DNA from: Antitrichia curtipendula
Lineage: Eukaryota; Streptophyta; Bryopsida; Hypnales; Leucodontaceae
Assembly: GCA_951230915.1 (NCBI GenBank)
Contig: OX579638.1
Span: 248,001 to 312,000, forward strand
Reading direction: 5' to 3'
Length of the DNA: 64,000 bases
Shown here: piece after piece, positions 19,030 through 30,750 of the stretch
Layout of the letters: each line of letters starts with the position of its first letter
Numbering within the stretch: the first letter of the stretch is position 1
The notes under the pieces: model-generated
The model's input: only the letters and a program-made list of their open reading frames with translations
The model's database searches: none
What the model was told of the DNA's origin: nothing
Made by a program: the position numbers and the translations under genes

Positions 19030-22000
19030 TTGCATAATGAGCTGTAGTGTGTCAGCGTCCAGTTCGACTAGAGCTGGAGTGCATCAGTTGAACTGCTTTT
19101 TTAACCCCTTTAGGATGTTCGATACAAAGCATGGCGCACGTATTTGGTTGCTGTAGTGCAAGTTTCTGTATACATAGCAATGTTTGTCTTCCTTCATGAG
19201 GGTTTCCTTCAATGAGATTTTGACAACAGAACATGGTAGCAATTGACCAGTGATACTAATTTTTTGTTGCTTTTTTGAATGATTCTAATGTCTTGGGAAA
19301 TTCCTTGTATACTGTGCACTGACTAAAAGTCTTGTATTTGGCCATATTTCAACATTCAGTAGGGCTTAGAAGTTGCATTTTTTAGTTTTTAATTTTTTTT
19401 CTTTTCTTGTTGGCTTTGGAAGGGCTTAGCACAATTGAAATTCAAATGAGCTAATTCATAAAGTGTTGGCTATAATTCTTAAAGACTAGAAATACATTGC
19501 TCTTGCAAAAAATACGCTTTCAAAAGGAAATACTGGCAATACAATGACCATGTACAAAACTGACATGGCAGACCTTACCTACCATTTTCAAAAGTTAGAA
19601 CTTTCCGGTTAGTGTGCAACTTTCTACTGATGGAGCAGGTCAAACTAAAAAGAAAATTATACAAATTAGATAAGAAAACAACCTAGCAACCAATCAAAGA
19701 CTCTGGATGAGTGTGGAGCCTCATTGTCTGACATTGCCTAAATTTCTACTTTGCTGGAAGAACCATCCACTGCTACACTATAGAAGCCCCTGTAGTATAG
19801 AAACCTGTGCTTTTTTACTCAATTTTCCAATCAAATCTCATTGATGGACCTAGTTCGTAATAGAAAAGGAAAAGTACAGAATATGGTCACTACAAAAATA
19901 AGAAAAGAATGTAGGCCTATTTTGTTCTTAAAAAAAATACTATTTCAAAACCTATATTGTTATCAAAAAAAAATCAACAACCTAACTCTATACAAAAATA
20001 CAAAATGAACCCAAATATGCCTTATTCAAAAAAAGGAAGATGAAAAAGAATATTACAACCTTGGTTGTATCAAAAAATAAAAGAATAATTCACCTAGAGT
20101 TTTACAAAAATACAAAATGAATTGAAGATACTACCTTGTTTCAAACCAAAAATCTATATACTTATATTATGTAATTTAAAAATAATAATAATTTGATAAA
20201 AATACATAAATGAAATATAATTCCAATAATGAGATTTTGGGTTTAGAGAGGAAATTAAAGCATGTCGAACTTGATTTTTTCAAAAAACTATAAAAATTGA
20301 ATTAAAAAATGAATGCAATCATTTATTTAAAAAAAAACAATGCTATGGTTATTTCCAACATAAGACTTTCTTTGACTTTTTTATTAGCAACCCAAATAGA
20401 AAGTATCAAATCTTTCCATATACACAAGAATATTTCTATAACAAATTTTAATAAATGATTGTCATTTTTTTTTTTTGCCTACAAAATCCATTTTGTAGCA
20501 TGGATGCCATACCTTTTGCTTTTACACATAACACATTGATAGGAAATTGGAAATGAAAACTATAATCCCTAAAACAAATCTATTTTTCTATAAATTAAAA
20601 AAAAATTCATACATAAAATAGAGTTTATAGAATTATACCCAACTTTCCATTTATAGACTAAGGTGACACTTCATCCTCTTGGAATTAGGGACAAATTTTG
20701 CATTTCATAATATATTATACATAATAAGGTTACAACTAAAATGAGCAAACATGTGCTATAGGCAAAAGTTTTACCATGTAGTAAAGAACTCAAACAAAAA
20801 ACTTGCATCAAATGCAATATTAAAAAATATTGCTTTCCAATAACAAGGTGTATTTTGAACACATGAAGATGTAATTGTTGACATGCTTATGTTGCAATTT
20901 ACAATGTGACTTTGTTGCAGTATTTTCCTTCTTAGTCTTGACAATAGTTTGAAGTTAAAATAAATCTTAACCAAATAATTATTTTTAGTAGTATGTATTT
21001 TTGAAAATTTTCTTTTTGAAGTCTAGTTTTAGCACTATAAATCCGATTTTGATAATAATTGATTACGATTTTTCTATTTAAGTTTTTTTGCAAGGTTGTC
21101 TATTGCAATCTTTACTCTCCATAGTGTTGAGGACTTTTAGAAACGAGCCTCAAATAAACTAGATCTTGGATAAAAAATCCCATTAGAAATTCCTTTTTAG
21201 CCATTGGAATCCCATTAGAAAATTGTTGAGTAGTTTTTGAAAAGTGATAATTTGATTCCGGTTATGTATGTTAGGCCCTTAAAGCTCATTTTTTGGGTGA
21301 CCACATTTTAGATTTGACTTGTGAAAAAAGGATTAAAAGACTTCAAATCACATTTACAATTTTAGCATCCTTATGATTAAACATTACATTCTTTCAATTC
21401 ATAAACATTATTGTTGTGATTTTTTATCCTATGTGATCTCTAATGTGTCTAGTTTGATTATGTATGGTTACATTTACAAAAAATTGATATAACTTATCCA
21501 AATGTTGTCTTTTTGTTCAATTTGGAGCAAATTCCTAGAAGCTCAATAAAGGCCTAGAGCATTTAGGGATTAAATATTGTGGACACTATGGCACAATGAG
21601 ACAATGAAACTTGGCAAACCAATAATTTTGAAGACAATTTTGAAGACAATTTTAAAGACAAGTTTAGTGTATACTAAACTTTTCACTCCCTTCTAGAATA
21701 TAAATGTAGTCATTTTCAAAGCAGTAAATGATTAGTGCACTCTGATATTTACAACAAAAAGTGTGCACAATAACTTGTTCTAAGGCCATAACAAGAACTA
21801 AGCCCAAAGCAAACTAGTTTCGCACTACAGAATGTCTAGCAATCACTAAGTAATAAATAAGTAGTAGATCTGCATCGCAAATAAGGCAAATCCAGTACTC
21901 AAAGTTAGCATTATAACCAAAAATTGAAAGCAGGGCACAAACATATAGCATGATGATTCAATGAATTTTACTGTATAAGCTGTTTTTGCAAGCTCGTGAT

Positions 22001-22590
22001 GTGGGCACTCATGCAATCAATAGAGTGAACTTGTTGCTACAAATCTAGGTGCAAATAAAGTTGGCAGCTTGCTATTGTCAATCAGGGCATTTTTTTGGAC
22101 CGGTGTCCCCTGTTGGTCTCACTGCACAGGCCACCTGCAAAGAGATATACTTAGTCAGCATCTCCTACACCACATCCGTTTCACACGTCAACTACAAGTA
22201 AATGAATGAAACGAAAATTCCTGATATAGTTGCTTAGGCAGTACATCTGTGAAGTACAAATTCCTCTCCATCTATGTTGGTCTGAAAGAGATGACACCCA
22301 GTATCTACTAGCTCAAAGAAGTATAGCATGCAGACCAGGTTTACACAAAAGCGGGAGTGCTAGTCTGCCAATCGAGCTTCCTCTGTTGCTTGATCTCCAT
22401 CCAGTAAACCTTCAGCAAGTTGTTGTCTGTGCAGACTCCATTCTCGTCAAAATAATAACCCAGTTCCAATTCTCGATCAAAACAAAACCACAAATACCTG
22501 CATGCGGCCTGTAGCATCCACCTATACAGAATGTATGACGTTGTGGTTGGGAAGATGCAATAGACCTCTGGGATACATATTTTCAACCCA
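19030..22590. other. AT-rich interval, no gene seen
   Basis: About 3.5 kb between the convergent transposase and RING-H2 genes with many A/T runs and no convincing ORF. A short minus-strand reading at 22341-22604 looks weakly protein-like but lies after the RING gene stop and is not called. Confidence 0.5.
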
Positions 22591-22600
22591 AAGAAAACGA

Positions 22601-25600
22601 TCACTTGTTCTTATGCCTACCCCTACCGCTCTTCTTGGGTTTCTCTGCTGCCTCGGCCTCAACCTGTTTGGCAAGAGAATGGCGAGTGTGACGCATTGTA
22701 GGGGCTGGCACTTGAGCTTTACCTGCCTTTTCCAGTTCTCCACTCGATTTCCCCAAACTTGATACACTAACCTTTTTTCGAAGCCCCTGCTCTTCCAAGG
22801 CAGGAATGTGGGCTCTTTTACCGGTGATAGAATAACGCCCCTCTCCACTCCCGTGCATCCCCTTCCCACTTTCATTTTCATGTGCGTCCTGTTCAATCCC
22901 TTTCTCAGCTCCATTGTCATCGTCACTTTTGTCCTCTACCACATTATATGCAGCAAGTTTTCCATGCACGACCCCTACTGAACCATACAAATTGGTAATC
23001 ACCTCCAAAAACGAACTGAATGCATCGGAAAGGAGGCACAAGAGGAGTGTGACTCAGAAGATCAACACCATGAATGCAAGTGGAAACACGTGAGTTCACG
23101 ATTATTAGGATTTGTGGCGAACGGGCACATGTAGACTGTACCTCAACAAAACATACGGCATTCCAACTCGTCATTGAAGCTTGCACGTTTCTTGCAAGAA
23201 CCCAGTAAACGATGTACTACCACCCCAAGCCTACTTCGCTCTACACTAGAAGACTACTAAAGTAAGCAAGGGCATCCCAAAATCAAATGAACACACATGT
23301 ATGCGCAGGCTCTTACCAGCTGTGGCTTCCACCACTCGCAGGGCATTACTATCCAGCGGTACTACAGCACTTGAGAGAGCCTGCGTGACCCCGGACTGGT
23401 GCAGCCGAGCAGCATAGGGCTGTTTTACTGGCGAGTCAACCACCTGTTGTGAATCGTCATTTCCTGTTTCTGTCGCTTCATCCTGAGTTTGACATCCTCC
23501 ACTTACAAAGGACCCAGGAACAAGCTTGCTGCCAGACGTGCATGGTAGCAAAGAATGCACTTGTTGGATGGACCCGGTGGATCCCCAATCTGAGTGCCTC
23601 CCTTTCGACTGTGATACTGCAAAATACAAGAAAAGAGGCTAAATCTCTAAGTACAAGAGCAGGGATGATGGCTGGCCAGCCACCAATAGGAGAGCACATT
23701 CTCAAAGATGTAAGATCTGAAACTCCAATATACAGAGTAGAATAGAAGAGATCAGCTGATACCAATAAGAGAAGACTTTGCAATCTCATTTCAGCATTTC
23801 AACACATAATGTGGCAACAAATCAGAAATCATAGCAAGAATAAAACATTTTAGCAAGAAAGCAACCATTGAAATTGTAAAGCATGCCTTCAAGGAACAAA
23901 GCACATAATCAGGCAAGAAAGCAAAGTTCCTAGCAAGGTAGTAAAGATTCTATCAAGGAAGCAAAGCTGGTATCACCCAAGCACACACTCCAGCAAGAAA
24001 GCATAAATTCGAGTATCAAAGCCAAAATTCTAGCAACACAGCATATCAGGTAGCACCCTAGCACATACAGTAGCACCCTAGCACATACAATAGCACCCTA
24101 GCACATACAATAGCACCCTAGCACATACAGTAGCAACCAAGCACATACAGTAGCAACCAAGCACATACGGTAGCAACCAAGCACATACGGTAGCACCCAA
24201 GCACATACAGTAGCAACCAAGCACATACAGTAGCAACCAAGCACATACACTAGCACCCAAGCACATACACTAGGAAGGAAGTAGCATTTCTAGGAAGAAA
24301 GTAGAGATGGTAGCATCCAAGCACATATTCCAGCAACAAAGGATAAATTCTTGCATCAAAGCAGTCATCTAGAAACATACTAGCACACAAGCACAAATTC
24401 TAGGAAGTAAGTAGAATTTCTAGCAACAAATAAAAGGTAGTAGCACCCAAGCACATATTCTAACAAGTGATTGGCTACATTTTAAGCAACACAACCAACA
24501 TAGTACCAATCATGCACATTTTCTAGCCAGAAAGCAGAATTTCAAGCAAGAACTCAGAACTTATAGGAACACAGCAAGCATAGAAGGATCCTAGCAAACT
24601 TATAAATCAACAGTGTACATATTCAAGTAGAGGAGCAGATTATGAAGGAAGCTTTCAAATTTTGATCAATGACAGAGGTTTATTTCCAAGCAACGTTGCA
24701 CATTCAGAGGTGAAGAAGGTTGTTTTCAATCAAACCCTAATCCAGTAGCAGAGAACGGAATGAGGCCACTTACACATTGGACTCCGAATTCCAAACTGCA
24801 CTTCATTATGTCGCTCAGCTCACACACTGATTTGTCCAACCGAAGCCTTGTAGCATCCTCTCCCGGTTGCATCTTCTGGAACCCAAATGATGCCCACCAA
24901 CTAGGGGCAAATACCTCATTGCAAGTTACACAACTGTTTACTCTTTCTACCAATTTTGTAATGCAGAAAGGGTGGTAAAAGTGTCGGCAGCTCGCCATGA
25001 CTACGTCATACGAGTTATACCAACGATTGCAAACAACACAAGGCTCAAGCATAAAAGGACCTACAGCCTCTTCAACTTCGTGAGGGTGCAAACAAGGTTT
25101 CGGACAACAATGCACACCTGCACCAGCCTTCAGCTTCTCAATTTCATCAGCCACTACTTCTTTGTGCCTCCTAAACTCCAAGATTTCTTCGCAAACAGCT
25201 TGCATGTCCAATTCTGAGTTCCTCAATTCCAGACATACATCTTCGTATAGGGCTTGTGCTTTTTTGGACTTCCTCGCAGCATCGTCAGAGCCAAAAATAG
25301 CAAAGTCTAGCTTGCGTGCCAATACGTCTCTATCGCACTTTAGTTCATCTAATTTCTTCAGTCCCAGAGTGAATCCGTCATTCCCCTCGTCAAGTCTGTC
25401 CCTGTAACCCTGGACCTTCATAAGGGCAATGACAAAGGAGAAGTACTCAGCATCTCCAAACCTCAAACCCTAAGATTTCAGAAGCCAATGAAAACCAGAG
25501 CATGAATAATCTGAAAATCAAAAAGCATATTTGGGCCCAACCAAGTCAAATTTTGACTCCTTTAATCTAATAAACATAGAGCTTGACTGGGCAGCCCCAA

Positions 25601-26730
25601 AGCTTTGCCGTGAATGTTGAACCCTAAAACTTGGAGAACCATGAATCACACGAGTGATAAGAAGCTGAAAATTCAAAACTCGTGAAGTGCACATAACTGC
25701 AAATTTGACCCTGTAAAATAAGCATCCACCATTCAGGTAGACGCCCTAAACCCTGAAACCCTTCACCTAATCACCAACAAACCTAGAGTTGAAGCTTGAC
25801 AAGCCATGGCTCACAGCAGTAGAGGATGGAAAGAGAATCGGGAAGTATTACCGAGGCCAAGACATTAGCAATCTGCAGATCGATCTTTGCCAAAGCCTCC
25901 TCTGCCGCTGTCACATTTTCAGCAGCTTCCTTTGCATCGGCCAGTCGATCGTCCACTCTGAACTTGTACATAACTATCTTCTCCTCCATGGTCTTCTTTG
26001 CTGCCAAGAGAATTTGCTGCTTATTTTGGCTGCCCACCAGGAATTCCTCTTCCACTCGCAGCACCTCCTCAATAGTTGCAAGATCTGCGTCTGAAACGTG
26101 ACCAATGGCAGAAAGAGACCTCTTAGGTTTCAAATCTTGCTCAGATGTCCCTATCGCTCCTTTTCTACCTGATCCGGCAGTTCTTGGTGCTACATGGGGG
26201 GCCAGAACCTGCAACCGAGCTAGCTGCTCAGATGTAAGATCACGTTGTACCAAATCTCCCTCTACACGGCTTGCAAGTGTAAACAAAGTGGACAAAGCCG
26301 CAGAGGCCCAGTCGACCTTTAGTCCCATTTGTTCTGCAATGTTTCCCTTAACTACCCACGCCATGAACTCGTTGTTTGTGACCTCCGTTTTCCCATAAAT
26401 TTTTGCGTACAACTCGACGAGTTCTCTCCTCCTCTCTGGCGGCAATGCACTGTTGGTAGTCTTGTAGGTTGTACATTTCCCCCAAACCTCCTCTATCTTC
26501 TCTTGTGTCACCACAGCCATATCGCTAGCGAGTTTAGGGTTTAATCCTTCTCCACACAAGCCTCTGTCAGTCGCAAAAAACTCATGATTCTGAGCCTTCA
26601 AGTTCGCTAGCTCCGTTAAGAGCTCTGGAACACTGGCGCTAGCTTTCACTGGTCGCGGCTTCCTCTCCAATGAGGTCCTCCTCTGTTTCACAAGACGTGC
26701 GGACTCTCCACGTACAAGTGATGAATCCAT
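22601..26730 (-). CDS. Coiled-coil/RING-H2 gene I, multi-exon
   Basis: Starts at ATG 26730 (MDSSLVRGES). Proposed exons: 25852-26730, 24774-25469, 23317-23608, 23142-23179 and a last one of about 22601-23050; the last junction does not fit one frame cleanly, so an error or frameshift is possible. Exon 1 is mostly helical and ends in a coiled coil (EEKIVMYKFRVDDRLADAKE). Exon 2 has another coiled coil and a RING-H2 finger: CVVC, 13 residues, CRHFYHPFC, 10 residues, CVTC, i.e. C3H2C3 with ideal spacing, followed by WWASFGF. The C-terminus is acidic then basic (KPKKSGRGRHKNK). RING-H2 proteins are usually E3 ubiquitin ligases; that activity here is inference. It faces the transposase gene inside the candidate transposon and shares its large intron. 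Confidence 0.7.
23609..24773 (-). repeat. RING-H2 gene intron homologous to transposase intron
   Basis: Minus-strand intron with donor GTAAGTGG at 24773 and acceptor CACAG at 23609, phase 0. It matches 14987-16117 on the plus strand over almost its whole length, including TGGATTAGGGTTTGATTGAA, the degenerate TTGCTAGAA units and the segment around CTATTGGTGGCTGGCCAGCC. In this copy it is used exactly as an intron. Confidence 0.8.
24053..24285 (-). repeat. 20-bp minisatellite, inverted copy
   Basis: About 12 units reading TGTGCTTGGGTGCTACTGTA on the minus strand. Counterpart of 15556-15935. Confidence 0.9.
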
Positions 26731-27088
26731 GAACCCCCCCTAAACGCAGTGAATGTAAGCCCGTAACTAATCCTGAACCCCAAGCTGCGAGCTCCGTAAA
26801 CCCCTAAGTTGCGACCTCAAACCATAAACTCCAAGCTGCGAGCTCCGTAACTCCTCCCTTTTTCCACACAAGAGAAAATGAAACCTCAAAAAAACTGGCC
26901 TGACAGCACCTCGTCAACCGTAACGTCGAGAAGAGAGAGAGAACGGGAGTCCGATTCCGTTGCGAGGAACGAAAGCGGGAGCACCATTTCAAAATCGCGC
27001 GCCCAGGTGGAAGTCCAGCAAGGCTTGTCAGAAACGGCAGTCATCAACACACTTGCACATAAAGGACTCCGTTAAGCACCCTCTCCAT

Positions 27089-27123
27089 GTCGCAAGTGGC
27101 TCATATTAGCTCATGTAGACCCT
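27089..27123 (-). repeat. Candidate right terminal inverted repeat
   Basis: On the minus strand reads AGGGTCTACATGAGC, TAATATGAGCCACTT, GCGAC; partner of 12771-12805. The outermost A of AGGGT supplies the second base of the TAG that ends the SET ORF. Confidence 0.6.
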
Positions 27124-27991
27124 AATCCCATGTTAACCCCTCTTGGGCTTTAATCTGACGTTTTGTGAAAAACGCAACATGGTAGAAGCTCTTACCGGAG
27201 CCCTCAATCTTCACAGGGATGTCAATCAGGTTCGCATCTCCACATCTGCACAAGATTGTGCACTACCAATTAAAAAAAACCAAGTGCTGAAACAAAAACA
27301 TTGAACTTTAAAACAAGTCATAGTAGATGTCAAACCTGTGATTGAGAAATCTGGCGACATTCCCAAAGTGAGTAGCATCCAAACACAACGCTGTGTTGTC
27401 ATTCAATTTTCTCTCTGTGGACCAATCAACATCAAATTGCAAAGCGTATGATGGACCACCATCAACTACCAGGTTCCTAATCAACATCTCTGCATTAGTC
27501 AGTATCTCCCCAATCATCTCAAATACATATGCACCTTTGGGGATAGATTCAGCAGCTCGAATCCTCCATCCCATGTGCGCTGTATGGTAAACTTCTACCG
27601 AGTACTTCATCCCCTGTTGAACCACACGATTGCCACATTTACTATGGCATCCACATTTAAAATTACACTCCCTAATGAAAGTCTGACACATATGACCACC
27701 ATTTTGCAGAAAATGGTCCTTCAACAACCCACCAGGGTTGTATGCAAACTCACCACCAGTTCCCTTTGTACATTGACAAGGAACCACGGCAATCAAGCAA
27801 TCATCTCTGTGACAAGCACAGAATTCACCAATTCCTAACCCAACAATAGAAGTATTCACTTGGGCATTCTTGTGGACCACACTAGTAGTCATATACTTGA
27901 AAGAAAGCATTGGTGAATCATGTGGAGCTACGGGGATTGGACGCGCCTCCAAGCCGTGAGACAAGTCTTCAGTATTGTATAAGAAGCCTGC
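27122..27991 (-). pseudogene. SUVR-like SET-domain fragment
   Basis: Two exons, 27336-27991 and 27122-27245, with a 90-bp intron. The start resembles the pre-SET lead of plant SUVR1/2/4 histone H3K9 methyltransferases (DLSHGLEARPIPV, then YMTTSVVHKNAQVN). Pre-SET cysteines follow (FCACHRDDC, PCQCT) with GGEFAYNPGGLLKD, then RECNFKCGCHSKCGNRVVQ. The SET part has GWRIRAAESIPKGAYVFEMIGE, NVARFLNHRCGDAN and FYHVAFFTKRQIKAQEGLTWD. The ORF stops where the conserved tyrosine of WDY is expected, exactly at the outer edge of the right TIR, so that Tyr and the post-SET cysteines are missing. N-terminal exons were not identified. Probably a captured or truncated host gene. Confidence 0.8.
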
Positions 27992-28187
27992 CTATATGAA
28001 ACACATTAAGAACAATCCACATTAGTACATAAAAACTACTGAAACAAGAAGTTTTGTCAATAAATAAATAGTCTTTGTTTCAATAACCTCCACTGTGAAG
28101 GCAATTTACAATGCTTTGCTTGTATACCTGAAATCAGCTTATTCAAATTCTGGCCACAATTGCATATCCAAAAAAATAAAATAAAAA

Positions 28188-29669
28188 CTAGGAGCGTTGA
28201 CGCTTCTTTGACGAAGCTTTGTCTACCTGTGTAGACAATGTCAAGTTCCCCTGCTGAGACCTGGTATTCCTCCTGCCTGGAGGTGAAAGGATTGGGGTGG
28301 GATCTGTGATGGGAGCTACTTCCTCACCACCGCCATCTCCCCCCCCATCTGCTATCTTGTTCAACTCAGTAAAAAAACTGTGCTCTGAACTATTCAAGTT
28401 CTCTGGGGATGTTTGGGCTTCCGCATGGTCCACCTCCTTGCGATTCTTCTTCCCCTCTTTCTGGTCCCTTTTCTTCTTTTTTGATTTCTTCACTGCAACT
28501 GCCTTCGGGGCCATTTCCTCAACCTTCTGCTTGGATTCATCAGATCCAGCCTGTGGCTGCACTTCCATGAGCTTCTCATTTTTTCCCTTTGATCCTGCAA
28601 GCTCCTCCTCTTGAACAATAACCTCCCCAAGTCCCTCGTCACTACTCTTCCCCATTTCACCATCCTTGCCACCTTCACCCTTTCCTTCATTGGAGTCTCC
28701 CTCGTTGGAAGCCATCCGCTCCCCTACTTTTCCCTCATTAGAACCATTACCCTCCCCAACATCTCCCTCATCCTCAGCCATCTCCTCCCCAACATTTCCT
28801 TCATCAAAACCATTACCCTTCCCATCATCTCCCTCATCAACAGCCATCTCCACCCCAACATCTCCCTCATCAGAATTCCTCCTATTTTTAACATTGCCCT
28901 CATCAAAACCAGTCGTATCTCTAACATCTCCCTCAGCGTTGCACTTCCCCTCCCCAAGAACTACTTCAGGAACTCCCATCTCCTCCCCTACACCTGCAGT
29001 CACAGAATCATTGGGCTCAGAATTTGAGCCTCTGTGATTCAATGCCATGGTTGACTCAGGCACTGCAGGCACCGCTCCCTTGATCTCGGCCTGTGACTCT
29101 GCAGGCTCCCCGTCATCAACATCTGCATGGTCTGCATCCATCCCCTCCCAAGCATCTCCAGGTACTGCCTCGTTCTCCTTCTGGCTTGCACCCCTAATTT
29201 CACCGAGTGGATTTGCCTCTTGAGCCTCTCCTTGGGATGTCTCGTCATCCCGTGGTCCACGTACTAGCCTCGACAACTGAGTTTTAGAGGGAGTGACAAG
29301 GATTGTGTCCAAAGAACTACGGAGAGGTGATTTCATGAAGTCATTCCCATCATCTATATCCATTTCACCCGCATTGCCTTCAATTCTCAAATCGTCACCA
29401 TCAGTGGAAATAGTGGTACCAGAGCTGGAGTGCAGGTTCAGCACCTTCCTTGCGACCCCATCTTCACTTGACTCCGTTTCTGAACTGAATTCAGGCTCTT
29501 CATCCATGTCATTCTTGTTGAAGACCTTCGTGATTTTTTTCTTCTTTCTCAACTTTGCTTTCACAGCCGAACTGTCCACCTCACCTCGGCTTCTCTTCTT
29601 CTCAATCGGATCAATGGCTTGTTGTGCATGAATGTCTTCTTCTATTGTAGACATTGTAGGACGTCCCAA
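28188..29669 (-). CDS. Highly acidic repetitive ORF
   Basis: About 490 codons on the minus strand; a good start is the ATG of MSTIEEDIHAQQ near 29654, or it may begin as an exon after an upstream AG. Early on it has basic clusters (EKKRSRGE, KAKLRKKKK), probable nuclear signals. The middle is acidic with imperfect repeats of about 11 residues (NEGKVGERMASNEGD, DEGDVGEEM-like). A Lys-rich segment (KKSKKKKRDQKEGKKNRKE) follows, then a C-terminus with RRNTRSQQGN and SSKKRQRS. I recognise no domain. It lies between the SET fragment and the RING exon of gene II on the same strand and may be the 3' exon of gene II, which would parallel the acidic-basic tail of gene I. Confidence 0.55.
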   Translation of the reverse strand: MGRPTMSTIEEDIHAQQAIDPIEKKRSRGEVDSSAVKAKLRKKKKITKVFNKNDMDEEPEFSSETESSEDGVARKVLNLHSSSGTTISTDGDDLRIEGNAGEMDIDDGNDFMKSPLRSSLDTILVTPSKTQLSRLVRGPRDDETSQGEAQEANPLGEIRGASQKENEAVPGDAWEGMDADHADVDDGEPAESQAEIKGAVPAVPESTMALNHRGSNSEPNDSVTAGVGEEMGVPEVVLGEGKCNAEGDVRDTTGFDEGNVKNRRNSDEGDVGVEMAVDEGDDGKGNGFDEGNVGEEMAEDEGDVGEGNGSNEGKVGERMASNEGDSNEGKGEGGKDGEMGKSSDEGLGEVIVQEEELAGSKGKNEKLMEVQPQAGSDESKQKVEEMAPKAVAVKKSKKKKRDQKEGKKNRKEVDHAEAQTSPENLNSSEHSFFTELNKIADGGGDGGGEEVAPITDPTPILSPPGRRNTRSQQGNLTLSTQVDKASSKKRQRS

Positions 29670-30330
29670 TCAGTAGCCTTTGGTGAGCAAATAGCTTGGC
29701 TAGTTGCTCCCTCTGTGAAATTCGCTGGAGAGTTCGCGGGACGGGCAAACCCCTGACCTGAAGCTACACAATGAACAACAAATTGGCTTCAGCTGAACTA
29801 CAAATCTTTTGATTTGTTGAAGAAGTAGAACCACAGAGCCCTAACCTCTACCTCAAAAGAAAAGAACATGACTGTACATGTAAACAATAACGCATTACTT
29901 TAAACACAAATTCAAAAGAACTCCATCCATTCAAAGTGGACTGGTGTAGTACATCTCCATCATGGGTAAGTTATGATACTTCATGTAGATTCTAATACAA
30001 ACCAAGCCACTCAGTTTGTTTATAAAAAAATTAGAAAATTAAAATATTATCCCAAATACATTTCAGTCAATAGTACTGAAGCCACTGTACAGTACATGCG
30101 GTACATTGTGATTCTAATTATATACTGCAACTACCACTTTCAAAACCTACTTTTCTTAACTAACATAATTTGTACAAACAAACAAATGAAAATTTGTGTG
30201 AGAAGTATCAACATCAGAAAAGGTACTTTGAAAGATTAAAGAATAAGAAGATAATTTTGACTTTTAATACTCATGTATGTTTGATACAAATTAATTATTT
30301 GAAATAGTTAATCTAATAAGTATGTTTAAC

Positions 30331-30750
30331 ACAAACTGAATGCAGTACTACACGTTCAAAAAGTATCAAAATCCTAGTACTCTGTGAATACAAAACTAAT
30401 AATACTCGAAGTACTTTCTAATACGAATCAGGTCACAAACTCAATGCAGTACTACACAATCAGAAAGTATCAAAATCCTAGTACTCTGTGAATACAAAAC
30501 TAATAATACTCGAAGTACATACTAGTATGAACCAAGCCACAAACTCAATACAGTATTACACATTCTTAAAGTATCGAAATCCTAGTACTCTAAGAACACA
30601 AAACTCATAATGCTCTAAGTACATTCTAATACGAAGCAGGCCACAAACTCAATACAGTACTACACATTCATAAAGTATCGAAATCCTAGTACTCTGTGAA
30701 TACGAAACTCATAATGCTCTAAGTACATTCTAATACGAAATAGGCCACTA
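30331..30750. repeat. 104-bp tandem repeat, about 4 units
   Basis: Units start ACAAACT(C/G)AATNCAGTA at 30331, 30435, 30539 and about 30643, each containing AAATCCTAGTACTCT and CTAATACGAA. Period 104 bp. A degenerate relative (TTCTAATACAAACC) appears near 29990. Probably within intron DNA of RING gene II. No gene in 29.76-31.37 kb. Confidence 0.85.

Larger units (their letters stand above)
12771..27123. mobile_element. Candidate 14.35 kb DNA transposon (transposase + RING-H2)
   Basis: The ends are inverted repeats: 12778-12800 is identical to the reverse complement of 27094-27116 (23 bp). With 4 mismatches the match extends to about 35 bp, with AGGGT at each outer end. Inside are only two genes, convergent: a DDE transposase (plus, 14.1-18.3 kb) and a coiled-coil/RING-H2 gene (minus, 26.7-22.6 kb). 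Subterminal inverted repeats of about 1.1 kb lie 2.2 and 2.4 kb from the ends. The right end cuts a SET ORF at its WDY codon; the left end falls at the end of the helicase ORF. Flanking 7-mers AAACCCA and AATCCCA differ at one base and are only a weak duplication candidate. The element is inferred, not proven. Confidence 0.5.

Noticed and set aside
28297..29037. Plus-strand ORFs opposite the acidic gene
   Set aside because: Ser/Pro-rich mirror of the Glu/Asp/Gly-rich minus-strand repeats; no independent support.
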